Of a stretch of 64,000 bases of DNA, positions 34,834 to 43,947 are shown in pieces. This DNA comes from Candidatus Villigracilis propinquus. GTDB lineage: Bacteria; Chloroflexota; Anaerolineae; Anaerolineales; Villigracilaceae. The stretch spans positions 116,318 through 180,317 of the forward strand of contig JADKDM010000015.1 of assembly GCA_016714565.1 (NCBI GenBank). Direction: 5' to 3'. The notes beneath the pieces were generated by a model. That model was not told the origin of the DNA. It saw only the letters and a program-made list of their open reading frames with translations, and searched no databases. The translations under genes were made by a program, and so were the position numbers. Position 1 is the stretch's first letter, and the number at the start of each line of letters is the position of its first letter.

Positions 34834-35831
34834 GCGAATATATTTTCTACCCCGGCTGTTCGATGGAAGGTAGCGCAAAAGCCTATTACGACTCCCTGAT
34901 GCAGATCGCGGAGCCGCTCGGCATGAAGCTGAAGGAAATTGACGATTGGAATTGCTGCGGTGCAACTGAGTATGTGGGGATTAATCTTGTACCTGCTTAT
35001 TCCTTGATCGCGCGTAATCTGGCGCTTGCTTCTCAGCAACGGAATGGTGCGAGCGCTGTGATGGCTCCCTGCTCGGCTTGTTATCTCAACCTTGCGAAAA
35101 CCGATTACTACATGTCGGAACGCCCTGCCCTTGGCGAAAAAGTAAATGAAGCGCTGGCGGCTGGTGGTTTGCATTATGACCCGGGTTCTATAGAGATCCG
35201 CCATCTGTTGGATGTTATCTACAATGAAGTCGGTATTGAGAACCTCAAGTCCAAAGTGGTCAAACCGCTTACGGGGCTGCGTGTTGCGCCTTATCTGGGC
35301 TGCATGGTTCCCCGCCCTGATTATCAGAATCGCTGGTCTGACCATGAGCATCCGGTGGAACTGGTGGAAGTCCTGCGTGCGATCGGCGCTGAAGTGGTGG
35401 ACTTTCCGCTGGCGACCACTTGCTGTGGTGGTCACATGACGCAGATCGGGCCTGAAACGGCTTTTGAACTCATCCGCAGACTTGTATCTTCAGCCGATGA
35501 GCATCAGGCGGATATTATGACGACGGTCTGCCCGATGTGCCAGATGAATTTGGATGCCTATCAGGGTGAAGCGAACCGTCATTTCGGTACAAGCTATCAC
35601 ATGCCGATCGTATTCTTTACCCAGCTTATTGGGTTGGCGCTTGGCATTGCTCCTGAAAAATTGGGGTTTGGCATGGAATTAACCAGTACCAAAAATGCGC
35701 TTGGCAAGATCGGTACGGAAGTGAAACCGGTGGAAACGCCGAAAGCACCCCGCAAAAAGGGAGAAGGCTTGCCGATGCCGCCGCGCCTGTTGAAGAATGC
35801 CCCGAAACAAAGAGTGGAGGTTGAAAAATGA
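34830..35831 (+). CDS. hdrB: Heterodisulfide reductase-like subunit B
   Basis: The 333-residue protein carries two CCG domains: YPGCSMEGSAKAYYDSL...NCCGATEY...APCSACYL, then APYLGCMVPRP...TTCCGGHMTQIG...VCPMCQMNLD. These bind the two non-cubane clusters that reduce a disulfide in HdrB. The C-terminal ~50 residues after the second domain are a Lys/Pro-rich extension not usual in the family. It overlaps hdrC by 4 bp and hdrA by 4 bp, so the three are coupled. Confidence 0.87.
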   Translation: MSEYIFYPGCSMEGSAKAYYDSLMQIAEPLGMKLKEIDDWNCCGATEYVGINLVPAYSLIARNLALASQQRNGASAVMAPCSACYLNLAKTDYYMSERPALGEKVNEALAAGGLHYDPGSIEIRHLLDVIYNEVGIENLKSKVVKPLTGLRVAPYLGCMVPRPDYQNRWSDHEHPVELVEVLRAIGAEVVDFPLATTCCGGHMTQIGPETAFELIRRLVSSADEHQADIMTTVCPMCQMNLDAYQGEANRHFGTSYHMPIVFFTQLIGLALGIAPEKLGFGMELTSTKNALGKIGTEVKPVETPKAPRKKGEGLPMPPRLLKNAPKQRVEVEK

Positions 35832-37834
35832 GCGACGAACCGAAAACCCCCAAGGAACGTGTTGGCGTATATGTTTGTCATTGCGGCTCGAACATCTCCG
35901 CTACAGTCGATGTAGAGGGTGTGCGTGATTGGGCTGCAGAGGAACTTAAAGGGGAAGGTGTGGTCGTTTCGCGCGACTATAAGTTCATGTGCTCCAGCCT
36001 CGGTCAGGAACTCATCCAAAAGGATATTCAGGAACTTGGCTTGACGCGTGTAGTTGTGGCGGCCTGTTCCCCACACCTGCATGAGAATACCTTCCGCACG
36101 GCAAGCAAACGTGCCGGGCTGAATCCTTATTTGACGGAGCTTGCTTCCATCCGCGAACAGGTTTCGTGGGTGCATACAGATAAAGTTGTCGCCACTGAAA
36201 AAGCCAAGGCCGTGGTAAATGGCGCGGTTCAAAGAGTTATTGAGAATTCTGCTCTTGAAGAGATCAAAGTCCCCATTCACCCGGATACGCTTGTAGTAGG
36301 TGGCGGTATCGCCGGTATTCAAGCTGCGCTGGAGATCGCGAATGCCGGGTACAAGGTTTACCTCGTTGAACGCGAACCTTCCATCGGTGGACACATGGCG
36401 CAGTTCGACAAGACTTTCCCCACCCTCGATTGTGCGGCGTGTGTACTGACCCCCCGCATGGTGGAAGCCGGCGGACATCCCAACATCGAACTGCTGACCT
36501 GGAGTGAAGTCACCAATGTCTCCGGTTATGTTGGCAGTTTTACGGCGACCATCAAAAAGAAGCCGCGCTACATCATCGAAGACTTATGCACAGGCTGCGG
36601 AATTTGTGTTGAAAAATGTCCGCAAAGTGTAGTGGATAATGTGTACGAAGCCGGGCTGGGATTCCGCAAAGTGGTGTACACACCCTTTGATCAGGCGGTT
36701 CCCAAATACCCGGTAATTGATGCGCCCAACTGCACTTTCTTCAAGAATGGAAAATGCAAGGCCTGTGAAAAATTCTGTCCGACGGACGCGATCGATTTCA
36801 ATCAAAAGGAAGAGATCATTACCGTGGATGTCGGCAATATCATTCTTGCCACCGGCTATGAGCTGTTCGATGCGCGCAAGGTCAGCAACTACGGGTATGG
36901 ACGCCTGCCGAATGTCTTTACCAGTATCGAATTTGAACGCATGTGTAATGCGGCCGGCCCGACCAACGGCGATATTGTGCTGCGCGATGGAAAGACCACA
37001 CCAAAGACTGTGGGCATCATCCACTGCGTTGGCTCGCGCGATAAGAATTTCAACAATTACTGCTCAACCATTTGCTGTATGCAGAGCCTCAAGTTTGCGC
37101 ATCTGGTCAAGGAACGCACAGGGGCGACTGTGTACGAGTTCTATATTGACATGCGCACTGCGGCCAAAGCCTATGATGAGTTCTATCAGCGGGTATTGGA
37201 AGAGGGGACTCTCTTTGTGAGAGGCAAGGTGGCGGAAGTCACTGACGCCGCACGCAATGAACACGAGAAAGGCAAATTGATCGTGCAGGTCGAAGATACA
37301 TTGGCGGGTAAGCAGCGTCGTATTCCATTGGATATGGTGGTTCTGTCCACCGCCATGGAACCGCGCCGTGATGCCAAGGAAACAGGTCACTTGTTTGGCA
37401 TCGGTTGTTCCTCCGATGGCTGGTTCAATGAGAAACATGCCAAGCTTGACCCGGTCTCCACCATGACTGAAGGCATCATGATCGCAGGATGCGCGTCTGG
37501 GCCGAAGGATATCCCAAACAGCGTCTCGCAAGGTGCATCGGCAGCGGCGCGTGTGTTGGATAAGATCCTGCAAAAGGAAGTCTCGCTTGAGCCCATCAAG
37601 GCCAGTGTCAATCAGGAAAGATGCTCCGGTTGCCGCATGTGCAATGGACTTTGCCCATTCAACGCCATTATGTTCCACGAAGACCGCATGGTTACCGAGA
37701 TCAACCCGGCGCTCTGCCAGGGATGCGGGACTTGTGTCGCGGCGTGCCCGGCTGGAGCCATCAGCGGCACTGGCTTCTCCAACGAACAAGTGCTGGCACA
37801 GATTGACGGCTTGTTGTTCGATGTAAGAGTGTAG
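35828..37834 (+). CDS. hdrA: Heterodisulfide reductase-like subunit A, FAD bifurcating subunit
   Basis: This 668-residue protein has the HdrA order: N-terminal VYVCHCGSNI, FAD fold VVGGGIAGIQAALEIA (~155), the DCAACVLTPRM cluster region (~205), ferredoxin motifs CTGCGICVEKC (~254) and CKACEKFC (~310), and two C-terminal [4Fe-4S] motifs CSGCRMCNGLC (~598) and CQGCGTCVAAC (~630). In MvhADG-HdrABC the flavin splits H2 electrons between ferredoxin and a disulfide. All cluster cysteines are coded by TGC/TGT, with no selenocysteine. The tail overlaps no other gene; mvhD follows in 10 bp. Confidence 0.92.
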   Translation: MSDEPKTPKERVGVYVCHCGSNISATVDVEGVRDWAAEELKGEGVVVSRDYKFMCSSLGQELIQKDIQELGLTRVVVAACSPHLHENTFRTASKRAGLNPYLTELASIREQVSWVHTDKVVATEKAKAVVNGAVQRVIENSALEEIKVPIHPDTLVVGGGIAGIQAALEIANAGYKVYLVEREPSIGGHMAQFDKTFPTLDCAACVLTPRMVEAGGHPNIELLTWSEVTNVSGYVGSFTATIKKKPRYIIEDLCTGCGICVEKCPQSVVDNVYEAGLGFRKVVYTPFDQAVPKYPVIDAPNCTFFKNGKCKACEKFCPTDAIDFNQKEEIITVDVGNIILATGYELFDARKVSNYGYGRLPNVFTSIEFERMCNAAGPTNGDIVLRDGKTTPKTVGIIHCVGSRDKNFNNYCSTICCMQSLKFAHLVKERTGATVYEFYIDMRTAAKAYDEFYQRVLEEGTLFVRGKVAEVTDAARNEHEKGKLIVQVEDTLAGKQRRIPLDMVVLSTAMEPRRDAKETGHLFGIGCSSDGWFNEKHAKLDPVSTMTEGIMIAGCASGPKDIPNSVSQGASAAARVLDKILQKEVSLEPIKASVNQERCSGCRMCNGLCPFNAIMFHEDRMVTEINPALCQGCGTCVAACPAGAISGTGFSNEQVLAQIDGLLFDVRV

Positions 37835-37844
37835 GAGAAATATC

Positions 37845-38309
37845 ATGACTGATCAATTTGAACCTACCATCATCGGTTTTACGTGTAACTGGTGTTCGTA
37901 CCGCGCCGCCGATCTGGCCGGCACTGCACGTACCAAATACGCTCCAAATATTCGCCTCGTCCGCCTGATGTGTTCCGGACGTCTTGACCCGACCTTTGTG
38001 ATGAAGGCACTCTCAAGCGGCGCAGATGGTGTAATGATCACCGGCTGCCATCCCGGTGAATGCCACTACATCGAACAAAATTACAAGGCTTTGCGTCGCT
38101 TCATGTTATTGCGCCGTGTGTTGAAAGGCATGGGCATTGCGCCTGAGCGCGTCAAACTCGTTTGGGCAAGTGCAGCCGAAGGCGTGAAACTGGCACACGA
38201 GATCGATGCCTTTGTGGAAGAAGTCCGCGCTCTTGGCCCGCTTGGTTGGCAAAAGAATATTGATAATGGGCACGGTGCAGAAAAAGAGATCATGGAGGTG
38301 TCAGCATGA
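37845..38309 (+). CDS. mvhD: Mvh-type hydrogenase delta subunit, [2Fe-2S]
   Basis: The 154-residue protein matches MvhD: FTCNWCSYRAADLAGTAR, LVRLMCSGRLDP, GVMITGCHPGECHY and LVWASAAEGVKLA. It passes electrons from the [NiFe]-hydrogenase to HdrA. A TAGGAGAA ribosome binding site precedes the ATG, and the end overlaps mvhG by 4 bp. Its place between hdrA and mvhG is the classic layout for the electron bridge. Confidence 0.9.
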   Translation: MTDQFEPTIIGFTCNWCSYRAADLAGTARTKYAPNIRLVRLMCSGRLDPTFVMKALSSGADGVMITGCHPGECHYIEQNYKALRRFMLLRRVLKGMGIAPERVKLVWASAAEGVKLAHEIDAFVEEVRALGPLGWQKNIDNGHGAEKEIMEVSA

Positions 38310-39301
38310 GCGACAAGCCGAAGTTTGCCATGTATTGGGCCGGTTCCTGCGGCGGGTGTGAGATCGCAGTATTGAATATTGGCGAGAAGATCCTTGATGT
38401 GGATGCCAACTTTGATGTTGCCTTCTGGCCTGTGGCCATGGATGCCAAATATAAGGATGTGGAAGCCATGGAAGACGGCTCCATCCTGCTCACGCTTTGG
38501 AACGGCTCGATCCGTACCGATGAGAATGAGCACATGGCCAATCTCTTGCGCCGCAAATCGAAGATATTGGTTTCCTTCGGTTCCTGCGCCACGGAGGGCT
38601 GCGTGCCGGGTCTATCCAATCTTTCCTCAACCCAGGAGATTTTTGAGACCGCCTTCCATACCATTTCCACCGATAACCCGAATAATATTTATCCCCAGAT
38701 CATGACGAAAGTTCCTGAAGGCGAGCTTACTCTCCCCACCTTCAACCCGGTACTGAAGACTCTCGCCCAGGTGGTGGACGTGGATTACTACATGCCCGGC
38801 TGCCCGCCGGAGAGTCATCAGATTGCAGCGGTGATCGACCTGGTCATTCAGGTGGTTCATGGCAAGGCACAATTGCCACCCAAAGGTTCCGTCATCGGCG
38901 CTGGAGGTTCGACGGTTTGTGAGGAATGTACGCGCAAACGTAATGTCAAAATGGTCAAGGAATTCAAACGTGTTCAGGATGTCGGCCCTGTTGACCCTGA
39001 CATCTGTCTGCTTGAGCAGGGGATTCCATGCAATGGCCCCGCCACCCGCAGTGGATGTGACTCCCGCTGTCCGCGTGTTGGTGCGCAATGCATTGGCTGT
39101 TACGGTCCCGCAGAAGGCGTTGTTGATTATGGCGCACGTCTCATTACCGCTTTTGCTTCTGTCATAGACTCCAACGACCCGGATGAAATTGACAAGATCC
39201 TTGACGGTATTCCTGACCCGGTAGGGCAGTTCTATCGCTTCAATCTGGCAGATTCGCTGTTCAGAGCCAGCGCCAGTGCATTCAAGAAAAACGGCCAGTA
39301 G
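38306..39301 (+). CDS. mvhG: [NiFe]-hydrogenase small subunit, group 3c (MvhG)
   Basis: The 331-residue subunit has the proximal cluster motif GSCGGCEIAVLNIGE, then FGSCATEGCVPG, the GCPPES motif and the C-terminal cluster region CNGPATRSGCDSRCPRVGAQCIGC. There is no Tat signal or membrane anchor, as expected for a cytoplasmic group 3 enzyme. It overlaps mvhD by 4 bp and is 11 bp before mvhA. Confidence 0.9.
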   Translation: MSDKPKFAMYWAGSCGGCEIAVLNIGEKILDVDANFDVAFWPVAMDAKYKDVEAMEDGSILLTLWNGSIRTDENEHMANLLRRKSKILVSFGSCATEGCVPGLSNLSSTQEIFETAFHTISTDNPNNIYPQIMTKVPEGELTLPTFNPVLKTLAQVVDVDYYMPGCPPESHQIAAVIDLVIQVVHGKAQLPPKGSVIGAGGSTVCEECTRKRNVKMVKEFKRVQDVGPVDPDICLLEQGIPCNGPATRSGCDSRCPRVGAQCIGCYGPAEGVVDYGARLITAFASVIDSNDPDEIDKILDGIPDPVGQFYRFNLADSLFRASASAFKKNGQ

Positions 39302-39312
39302 GAGGAGGAAAC

Positions 39313-40779
39313 ATGCAAAAAGTAACTATCGACCCGATCACCCGTCTGGAAGGTCATGGAAAGATCGATATCTTCCTTGACGATAAAGGTGACGTTGCCA
39401 ATTCCTACTTCCAGATCCCTGAACTGCGCGGCTTTGAACGATTCTGCGTGGGACGCCCGGTGGAGGATATGCCTCTATTGACCAACCGCATCTGCGGCGT
39501 GTGCCCTGAAGCGCATCACATGGCTGGCGCAAAAGCAGCGGACGCAGTCTATAACGTGGATCCGCCCCGCACGGCAAAACTTCTGCGTGAACTGCTCTAT
39601 ATGGCGTTCTACGCAACCGACCACACCACTCATTTCTACGCCCTCGCCGGCCCCGACTTCATCGTTGGGCCTGATGCCCCCGTTGCTGAACGGAACATCC
39701 TTGGTGTCATTCATAAAGTCGGCTTGGAAATTGGCGGCAAAGTCATTCAAATGCGCAAGTACGGTCATCACGTTGTGGAGATGATCGGCGGACGCAAAGT
39801 CCATCCCGCCACTGCGATCCCCGGCGGTATTACCAAGATCCTCTCCGAAACAGAACGCAAAGAGATCGAGGAAATGGGACGCTGGGCAATTGACTTTGCC
39901 CTCTTCAGCCTTCAGGCCTTCAATGACATCGTGCTTGGCAACAAGGCATATGCGGATCTCATCCTTGGCGATGTGTATTATCACGAGACCTATTACATGG
40001 GCCTCGTGGATGCGAACAATAAAGTCAATTTTTACGATGGCAAAGTACGCGTCGTGGATCCCGAAGGCAAGGAATACTGCAAGTACGAGCCCAAGGATTA
40101 CTTGAAGCACATCTCTGAGCATGTGGAGCCGTGGACCTATCTCAAGTTCCCGTATCTCAAGAATGTCGGCTGGAAAGGCTTTGTAGACGGCAAGGATAGC
40201 GGCGTGTACGTTGCATCTCCGCTCTCGCGTCTTAATGCATCAGACGGCATGGCAACCCCCCGTGCGCAGGAACAATACGAAAAGTTGTATGCCACCCTTG
40301 GCGGCAAGCCGGTGCATCACCGCCTTGTTACCCATTGGGCGCGTCTTGTTGAATTGTTATACGCTGCCGAACATTGGGTTGAACTTGCCACTGACCCGGA
40401 GATCACTTCGTCGAATGTTCACACCAAGCCCACCGAAGTCCCGACCGAGGGCGTTGGCATCGTGGAAGCTCCGCGCGGCACGCTGACCCATCATTATTGG
40501 ACCGACGAGCGCGGCATCATCACCAAGGCCAATCTCATCGTTGGTACCACCAATAACTATGCGCCCATTCAAATGAGCACCAACAAGGCCGCCACTTCCC
40601 TCATCAAAGGCGGGCAGGTGAGCGAAGGTTTGCTCAACATGGTGGAAATGGCGTTCCGTGTGTACGATCCGTGCTTTGGATGTGCCACACATTCGCTTCC
40701 CGGCCAGATGCCGCTGGAAGTGACCATCCACGACAGGGATGGCGAAGTTGTCGATGTCATCAAGCAATTTGTTGACTGA
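39313..40779 (+). CDS. mvhA: [NiFe]-hydrogenase large subunit, group 3c (MvhA)
   Basis: The 488-residue catalytic subunit has both NiFe ligand motifs: NRICGVCPEAHH (Cys61, Cys64) and DPCFGCATH (Cys454, Cys457). The 28 residues after His460 are the C-terminal extension removed by the maturation protease coded next. It splits H2 in the cytoplasm, feeding MvhG, MvhD and HdrA. AGGAGGA precedes the start. The nickel-site residues are all cysteine, without Sec. A 3' hairpin follows before the protease gene. Confidence 0.93.
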   Translation: MQKVTIDPITRLEGHGKIDIFLDDKGDVANSYFQIPELRGFERFCVGRPVEDMPLLTNRICGVCPEAHHMAGAKAADAVYNVDPPRTAKLLRELLYMAFYATDHTTHFYALAGPDFIVGPDAPVAERNILGVIHKVGLEIGGKVIQMRKYGHHVVEMIGGRKVHPATAIPGGITKILSETERKEIEEMGRWAIDFALFSLQAFNDIVLGNKAYADLILGDVYYHETYYMGLVDANNKVNFYDGKVRVVDPEGKEYCKYEPKDYLKHISEHVEPWTYLKFPYLKNVGWKGFVDGKDSGVYVASPLSRLNASDGMATPRAQEQYEKLYATLGGKPVHHRLVTHWARLVELLYAAEHWVELATDPEITSSNVHTKPTEVPTEGVGIVEAPRGTLTHHYWTDERGIITKANLIVGTTNNYAPIQMSTNKAATSLIKGGQVSEGLLNMVEMAFRVYDPCFGCATHSLPGQMPLEVTIHDRDGEVVDVIKQFVD

Positions 40780-40797
40780 CCCCTGACCATTGGAACC

Positions 40798-40840
40798 AAC
40801 AATGGACGGCAGACTTTATGTCTATCGTCCATTGTTATTT
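40798..40840 (+). terminator. Hairpin between mvhA and protease gene
   Basis: AACAATGGACG pairs with CGTCCATTGTT (11 bp) and is followed by ATTTTA. It may partly end the mvh transcript or protect its 3' end, lowering expression of the downstream maturation genes. Confidence 0.6.
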
Positions 40841-40847
40841 TATGCCC

Positions 40848-41360
40848 ATGAGAACTTTAATTGCAGGACTTGGTAATCCCATTCTTGGGGATGATGGTGT
40901 TGGGTGGCGCGTGGCGGAGGAGTTCAGCCGCCGCGCCGGCATCCCGCTTGGCGATTCACAACTCCCCGGCGAAACTGCCATCCAGCCAAACACGATTTCC
41001 ATCGAACGCTTTGCCCTTTCCGGCATTGCCTTGATGGAACGCATGGTCGGATATGATCGCGTCATCATCATTGATTCGCTCAACACCGGAAAATATGAAC
41101 AGGGAAAAGTGGTTGTCTTCCCTCTCGATTCACTCGCCGATTTGACGTACGGCCACACCGCCTCGGCGCATGATGTCTCGCTCAAGAACGCCCTGCTGCT
41201 TGGTCGGCAAATGGGGGCATTTCTCCCCGCTGACGAAGATGTGTTCGTTGTTGCCATCGAGGCCGAGCACGTCTATGACTTCAAAGAAGAACTTTCTCCA
41301 GCAATAGCCGCAGCCGTGCCAGTGGCTGTGGAGCATGTGATGAAACTAATGGAGCTGTGA
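40848..41360 (+). CDS. Hydrogenase maturation endopeptidase (HycI/HoxW type)
   Basis: The protein (about 170 residues from ATG 40848; ATGs at 40818 and 40842 are also in frame) has the M52 family start LIAGLGNPILGDDGVGWR, with the nickel-binding acid in GDDGVG. It continues with RVIIIDSLNTG and HTASAHDVSLKNALLLG (His ligand). It cuts the C-terminal tail of the large subunit after nickel insertion. The upstream start at 40818 would lie in the hairpin loop, so a later ATG is preferred. Confidence 0.87.
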   Translation: MRTLIAGLGNPILGDDGVGWRVAEEFSRRAGIPLGDSQLPGETAIQPNTISIERFALSGIALMERMVGYDRVIIIDSLNTGKYEQGKVVVFPLDSLADLTYGHTASAHDVSLKNALLLGRQMGAFLPADEDVFVVAIEAEHVYDFKEELSPAIAAAVPVAVEHVMKLMEL

Positions 41361-41364
41361 TCGT

Positions 41365-41868
41365 ATGGAATATTCGACAGGCTGTTTTCCCCTGCCACTT
41401 GCTGTGATCTCCTGCGGTGAAAATTTTCATCCCCTCGGCTATTGGACGGTGGTCTCGAAAGACCCGTTTCGCTTTCTCATCTCCATCGGAACCGGGAATC
41501 ACACCCTGGGCCTGATCCGCAAGATCGGTGAAGTGGGCGTACATTTTTTTAGCTGGGAACACCGCGAATGGATCGTGCGCGCCGGTTATGTCAGCGGGCG
41601 TGATGTGAAAAAAACGGAGCGTTTCAATATTCCGCTTTTGCCCGCCGATAAAATGGAAACCACCAAACTGCTCTCCGGCTACGAGAATGCCTATGAGTGC
41701 AAAGTGATGACCGAGATCAAGAATATCTCGGCCGACCACGTTCAATTCGTGCTGGATGTGATCGCTACGCATGAAACCACCCCGGCTGAAAAGCGAAACC
41801 CCATCCTGTTTTTTAGTCAGAAAAATTTTACAACCATCGGAAAAGAACAATGGCTGTTCAGAAAATAA
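41365..41868 (+). CDS. Flavin reductase-like FMN-binding protein
   Basis: This 167-residue protein resembles the flavin reductase-like split-barrel family: an N-terminal CFPLPLAVISCG strand, WTVVSKDPFRFLISIG, and a central HFFSWEHREWIVRAGYVSGRD region. Such proteins bind FMN and may reduce flavins or serve as electron carriers. It lies 4 bp after the protease gene and 18 bp before hypA, so it is part of the hydrogenase operon. Its role there is unknown; supply of reduced flavin is only a guess. Confidence 0.65.
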   Translation: MEYSTGCFPLPLAVISCGENFHPLGYWTVVSKDPFRFLISIGTGNHTLGLIRKIGEVGVHFFSWEHREWIVRAGYVSGRDVKKTERFNIPLLPADKMETTKLLSGYENAYECKVMTEIKNISADHVQFVLDVIATHETTPAEKRNPILFFSQKNFTTIGKEQWLFRK

Positions 41869-41886
41869 GCGCAGACCATATAAGCC

Positions 41887-42228
41887 ATGCATGAACTTTC
41901 CATTACACAGGCCATTCTGGATGTTTCCCTGAAACACGCGAAGACGGTCAATGCCGTGCGCATTGTGAACATCCACCTGCTGATCGGAAAATTCTCCACA
42001 GTAGTGGATGACTCCATTCAATTCTATTGGGACATCATCGCAGATGGAACCATTGCCAAAGGCGCCGCCCTGCACTTCGTGCGCGTCCCTGCAGAACTGA
42101 CCTGCCGCGACTGCGGTTTTGCATTCGAGCCAAGTGACACCACCTTCGAATGTCCGCAATGCCTCAGCCCGCGTGTGAAGATCAGCAAAGGCGAAGAACT
42201 AAGGGTGGAAAGTATTGACGTTGAATGA
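41887..42228 (+). CDS. hypA: Hydrogenase nickel incorporation protein HypA
   Basis: The 113-residue protein starts with the nickel-binding MHELSITQAIL (Met1, His2) and ends with a zinc site of two CxxC pairs, CRDC and CPQC, spaced as in HypA. It delivers Ni to the large subunit together with HypB. The remaining Hyp proteins are not in this window. It is the last gene of the operon. Confidence 0.92.
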   Translation: MHELSITQAILDVSLKHAKTVNAVRIVNIHLLIGKFSTVVDDSIQFYWDIIADGTIAKGAALHFVRVPAELTCRDCGFAFEPSDTTFECPQCLSPRVKISKGEELRVESIDVE

Positions 42229-42381
42229 ATATCACTCGCTGGTCGAACCTGCCGTCAAAAAATTTCCTCCCTAATGCAATGAATTACTCACCTTACGCAC
42301 CGCGCAAGTGTCGTTCAGGGCGACATGCTCCTGAAACATGCAAAATTGCGTAAGGGAGTAATCTACTTCGCCAACTTATTT
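42229..42381. other. Non-coding gap with long-range inverted repeat
   Basis: CTTACGCA near 42292 and TGCGTAAG near 42349 can pair, enclosing a shorter hairpin (GTGTCGTTCAGGGCGACA). The words GAATTACTCACC at about 42281 and 42391 are a direct repeat on either side. It separates the convergent hypA and acr3 genes and may hold their terminators. Confidence 0.4.
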
Positions 42382-43458
42382 TCAAGCAGGTGAATTACTC
42401 ACCGCTCCGCTAAAGTATTTCTTTTTAAAGAAGAATGCCACATTGACCAGCCCGATCATGATAGGCACTTCGATCAATGGCCCGATGACCGCCGCAAAAG
42501 CCGCGCCAGAGTTGATGCCAAAGACGCCAACCGCTACTGCAATCGCCAGCTCAAAGTTGTTGCTGGCAGCCGTGAACGAAAGAGTTGTGGTTCGGGAATA
42601 ATCCGCGCCGATGGCTTTACCGAGGAAGAAGGTCAACAGGAACATCACTACAAAATAAATCAGCAGCGGAATGGCAACCCGTACCACATCCAAAGGCAGC
42701 TGCACGATCAAATCGCCTTTCAAGCTGAACATGACCACGATGGTGAACAGCAGAGCGACCAATGTCAGCGGGCTGACTTTTGGCACGAAAACCTTTTGAT
42801 ACCAGTCCTTGCCGCGCGCGCGAACGAGGAAGAAACGTGTCAGGAAGCCTGCAATAAACGGAACGCCAAGGTAAAAGAATACGGTTTTGGCGATCTGACT
42901 GATGGTGATGTTGACGATATTCCCCGTCATGCCAAACCAGGTCGGTAGGACGGTGATGAACACATAAGCGTAAACGCTATAGAACAGCACTTGAAAAACG
43001 CTGTTGAACGCAACCAAACCGGCGGCATATTCGTTATCGCCGTGAGCCAGTTCATTCCACACCATGACCATTGCGATACAGGGTGCAATGCCGATCAGAA
43101 TCAGGCCGATCATGTATTCGGGATAATTGCGCATAAAAATGACCGCCAGTACGAACATCAACACCGGCGCAATGATCCAGTTTTGGACGAATGCGAGTCC
43201 GAGCACTTTCCAGTTTCGGAAGACGTCGCCCAATTCCTCGTACTTCACCTTGGTAAAGGGCGGATACATCATCAGAATCAGACCGATTGCGATCGGGATA
43301 TTGGTTGTCCCGATGGAAACGGCGTTATTAATAGCGGCGACTGTTGCAGGCATGACAAAACCGATTCCCACGCCAACTGCCATTGCGAGAAAGATCCACA
43401 AGGTCAGATAGCGATCAAGGGTTGATAATTTTTTGGTCGTGCTTTTTTCCTGAGTCAT
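42382..43458 (-). CDS. acr3: Arsenite efflux transporter Acr3
   Basis: The start chosen is the ATG at 43458, preceded by GGAGG at 5-base spacing. The 358-residue protein has ten helices with the Acr3 motifs LILIGIAPCIAMVMVWNEL (the conserved Cys of arsenite transport) and TLSFTAASNNFELAIAVA. It pumps arsenite (and perhaps antimonite) out of the cell. It lies 14 bp after arsC and is the last gene of the ars operon. Confidence 0.93.
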   Translation of the reverse strand: MTQEKSTTKKLSTLDRYLTLWIFLAMAVGVGIGFVMPATVAAINNAVSIGTTNIPIAIGLILMMYPPFTKVKYEELGDVFRNWKVLGLAFVQNWIIAPVLMFVLAVIFMRNYPEYMIGLILIGIAPCIAMVMVWNELAHGDNEYAAGLVAFNSVFQVLFYSVYAYVFITVLPTWFGMTGNIVNITISQIAKTVFFYLGVPFIAGFLTRFFLVRARGKDWYQKVFVPKVSPLTLVALLFTIVVMFSLKGDLIVQLPLDVVRVAIPLLIYFVVMFLLTFFLGKAIGADYSRTTTLSFTAASNNFELAIAVAVGVFGINSGAAFAAVIGPLIEVPIMIGLVNVAFFFKKKYFSGAVSNSPA

Positions 43459-43471
43459 ACGAACCTCCATG

Positions 43472-43870
43472 TTAAGAATATGTCTTGAGCAAAGCCGTTA
43501 TTTCTTTTTCAATTTCATCACGCACCGCGCGAAAAACGTTCATATCATCTGTTAACGCAGGGTCGGTGAAACTATGATGAACCCGTTTTCCTTTTCCAAG
43601 CCAAATGGGACATTCTTCAGCCGCCGAATCACAAACCGTTACGACGAGATCAAAGTCCACGCCTTGAAATTCGTCGGCGCGCTTCGACCTACCCGTGTGC
43701 TGTATCCCGATCTCTGACATAGCCTCTAACGCTTTGGGGTGGATATAGCCCGCAGGCTTTATCCCTGCGCTGACGGCTTGCCAACTGTCGCTCATCCGCG
43801 CATTGACGATGGCTTCCGCCATTTGTGAGCGGCAGGAATTCCCTGTGCATAAAAACAACACTCTTTTCAT
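43472..43870 (-). CDS. arsC: Arsenate reductase, low-molecular-weight phosphatase type
   Basis: From the second ATG (43870) the protein has 132 residues. It shows the P-loop CTGNSCRSQMAEA (Cys8, Cys13) and the resolving region VTVCDSAAEECPIW (two further cysteines), as in thioredoxin-coupled ArsC of Gram-positive type. It reduces arsenate to arsenite for export by the adjacent Acr3. The small thioredoxin-like gene upstream may be its partner. Confidence 0.92.
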   Translation of the reverse strand: MKRVLFLCTGNSCRSQMAEAIVNARMSDSWQAVSAGIKPAGYIHPKALEAMSEIGIQHTGRSKRADEFQGVDFDLVVTVCDSAAEECPIWLGKGKRVHHSFTDPALTDDMNVFRAVRDEIEKEITALLKTYS

Positions 43871-43947
43871 CAATAAGAATCCTCAATTTATGGTTTTGAA
43901 ATTTTTACCATGAATGGGGAATATAAAAGTTATTGTCTTATTAACGA

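Noticed and set aside
40818..40848. ATG at 40818 as start of the hydrogenase protease
   Set aside because: It lies in the loop of a hairpin and adds ten residues not found in the family; a later ATG fits the conserved start.
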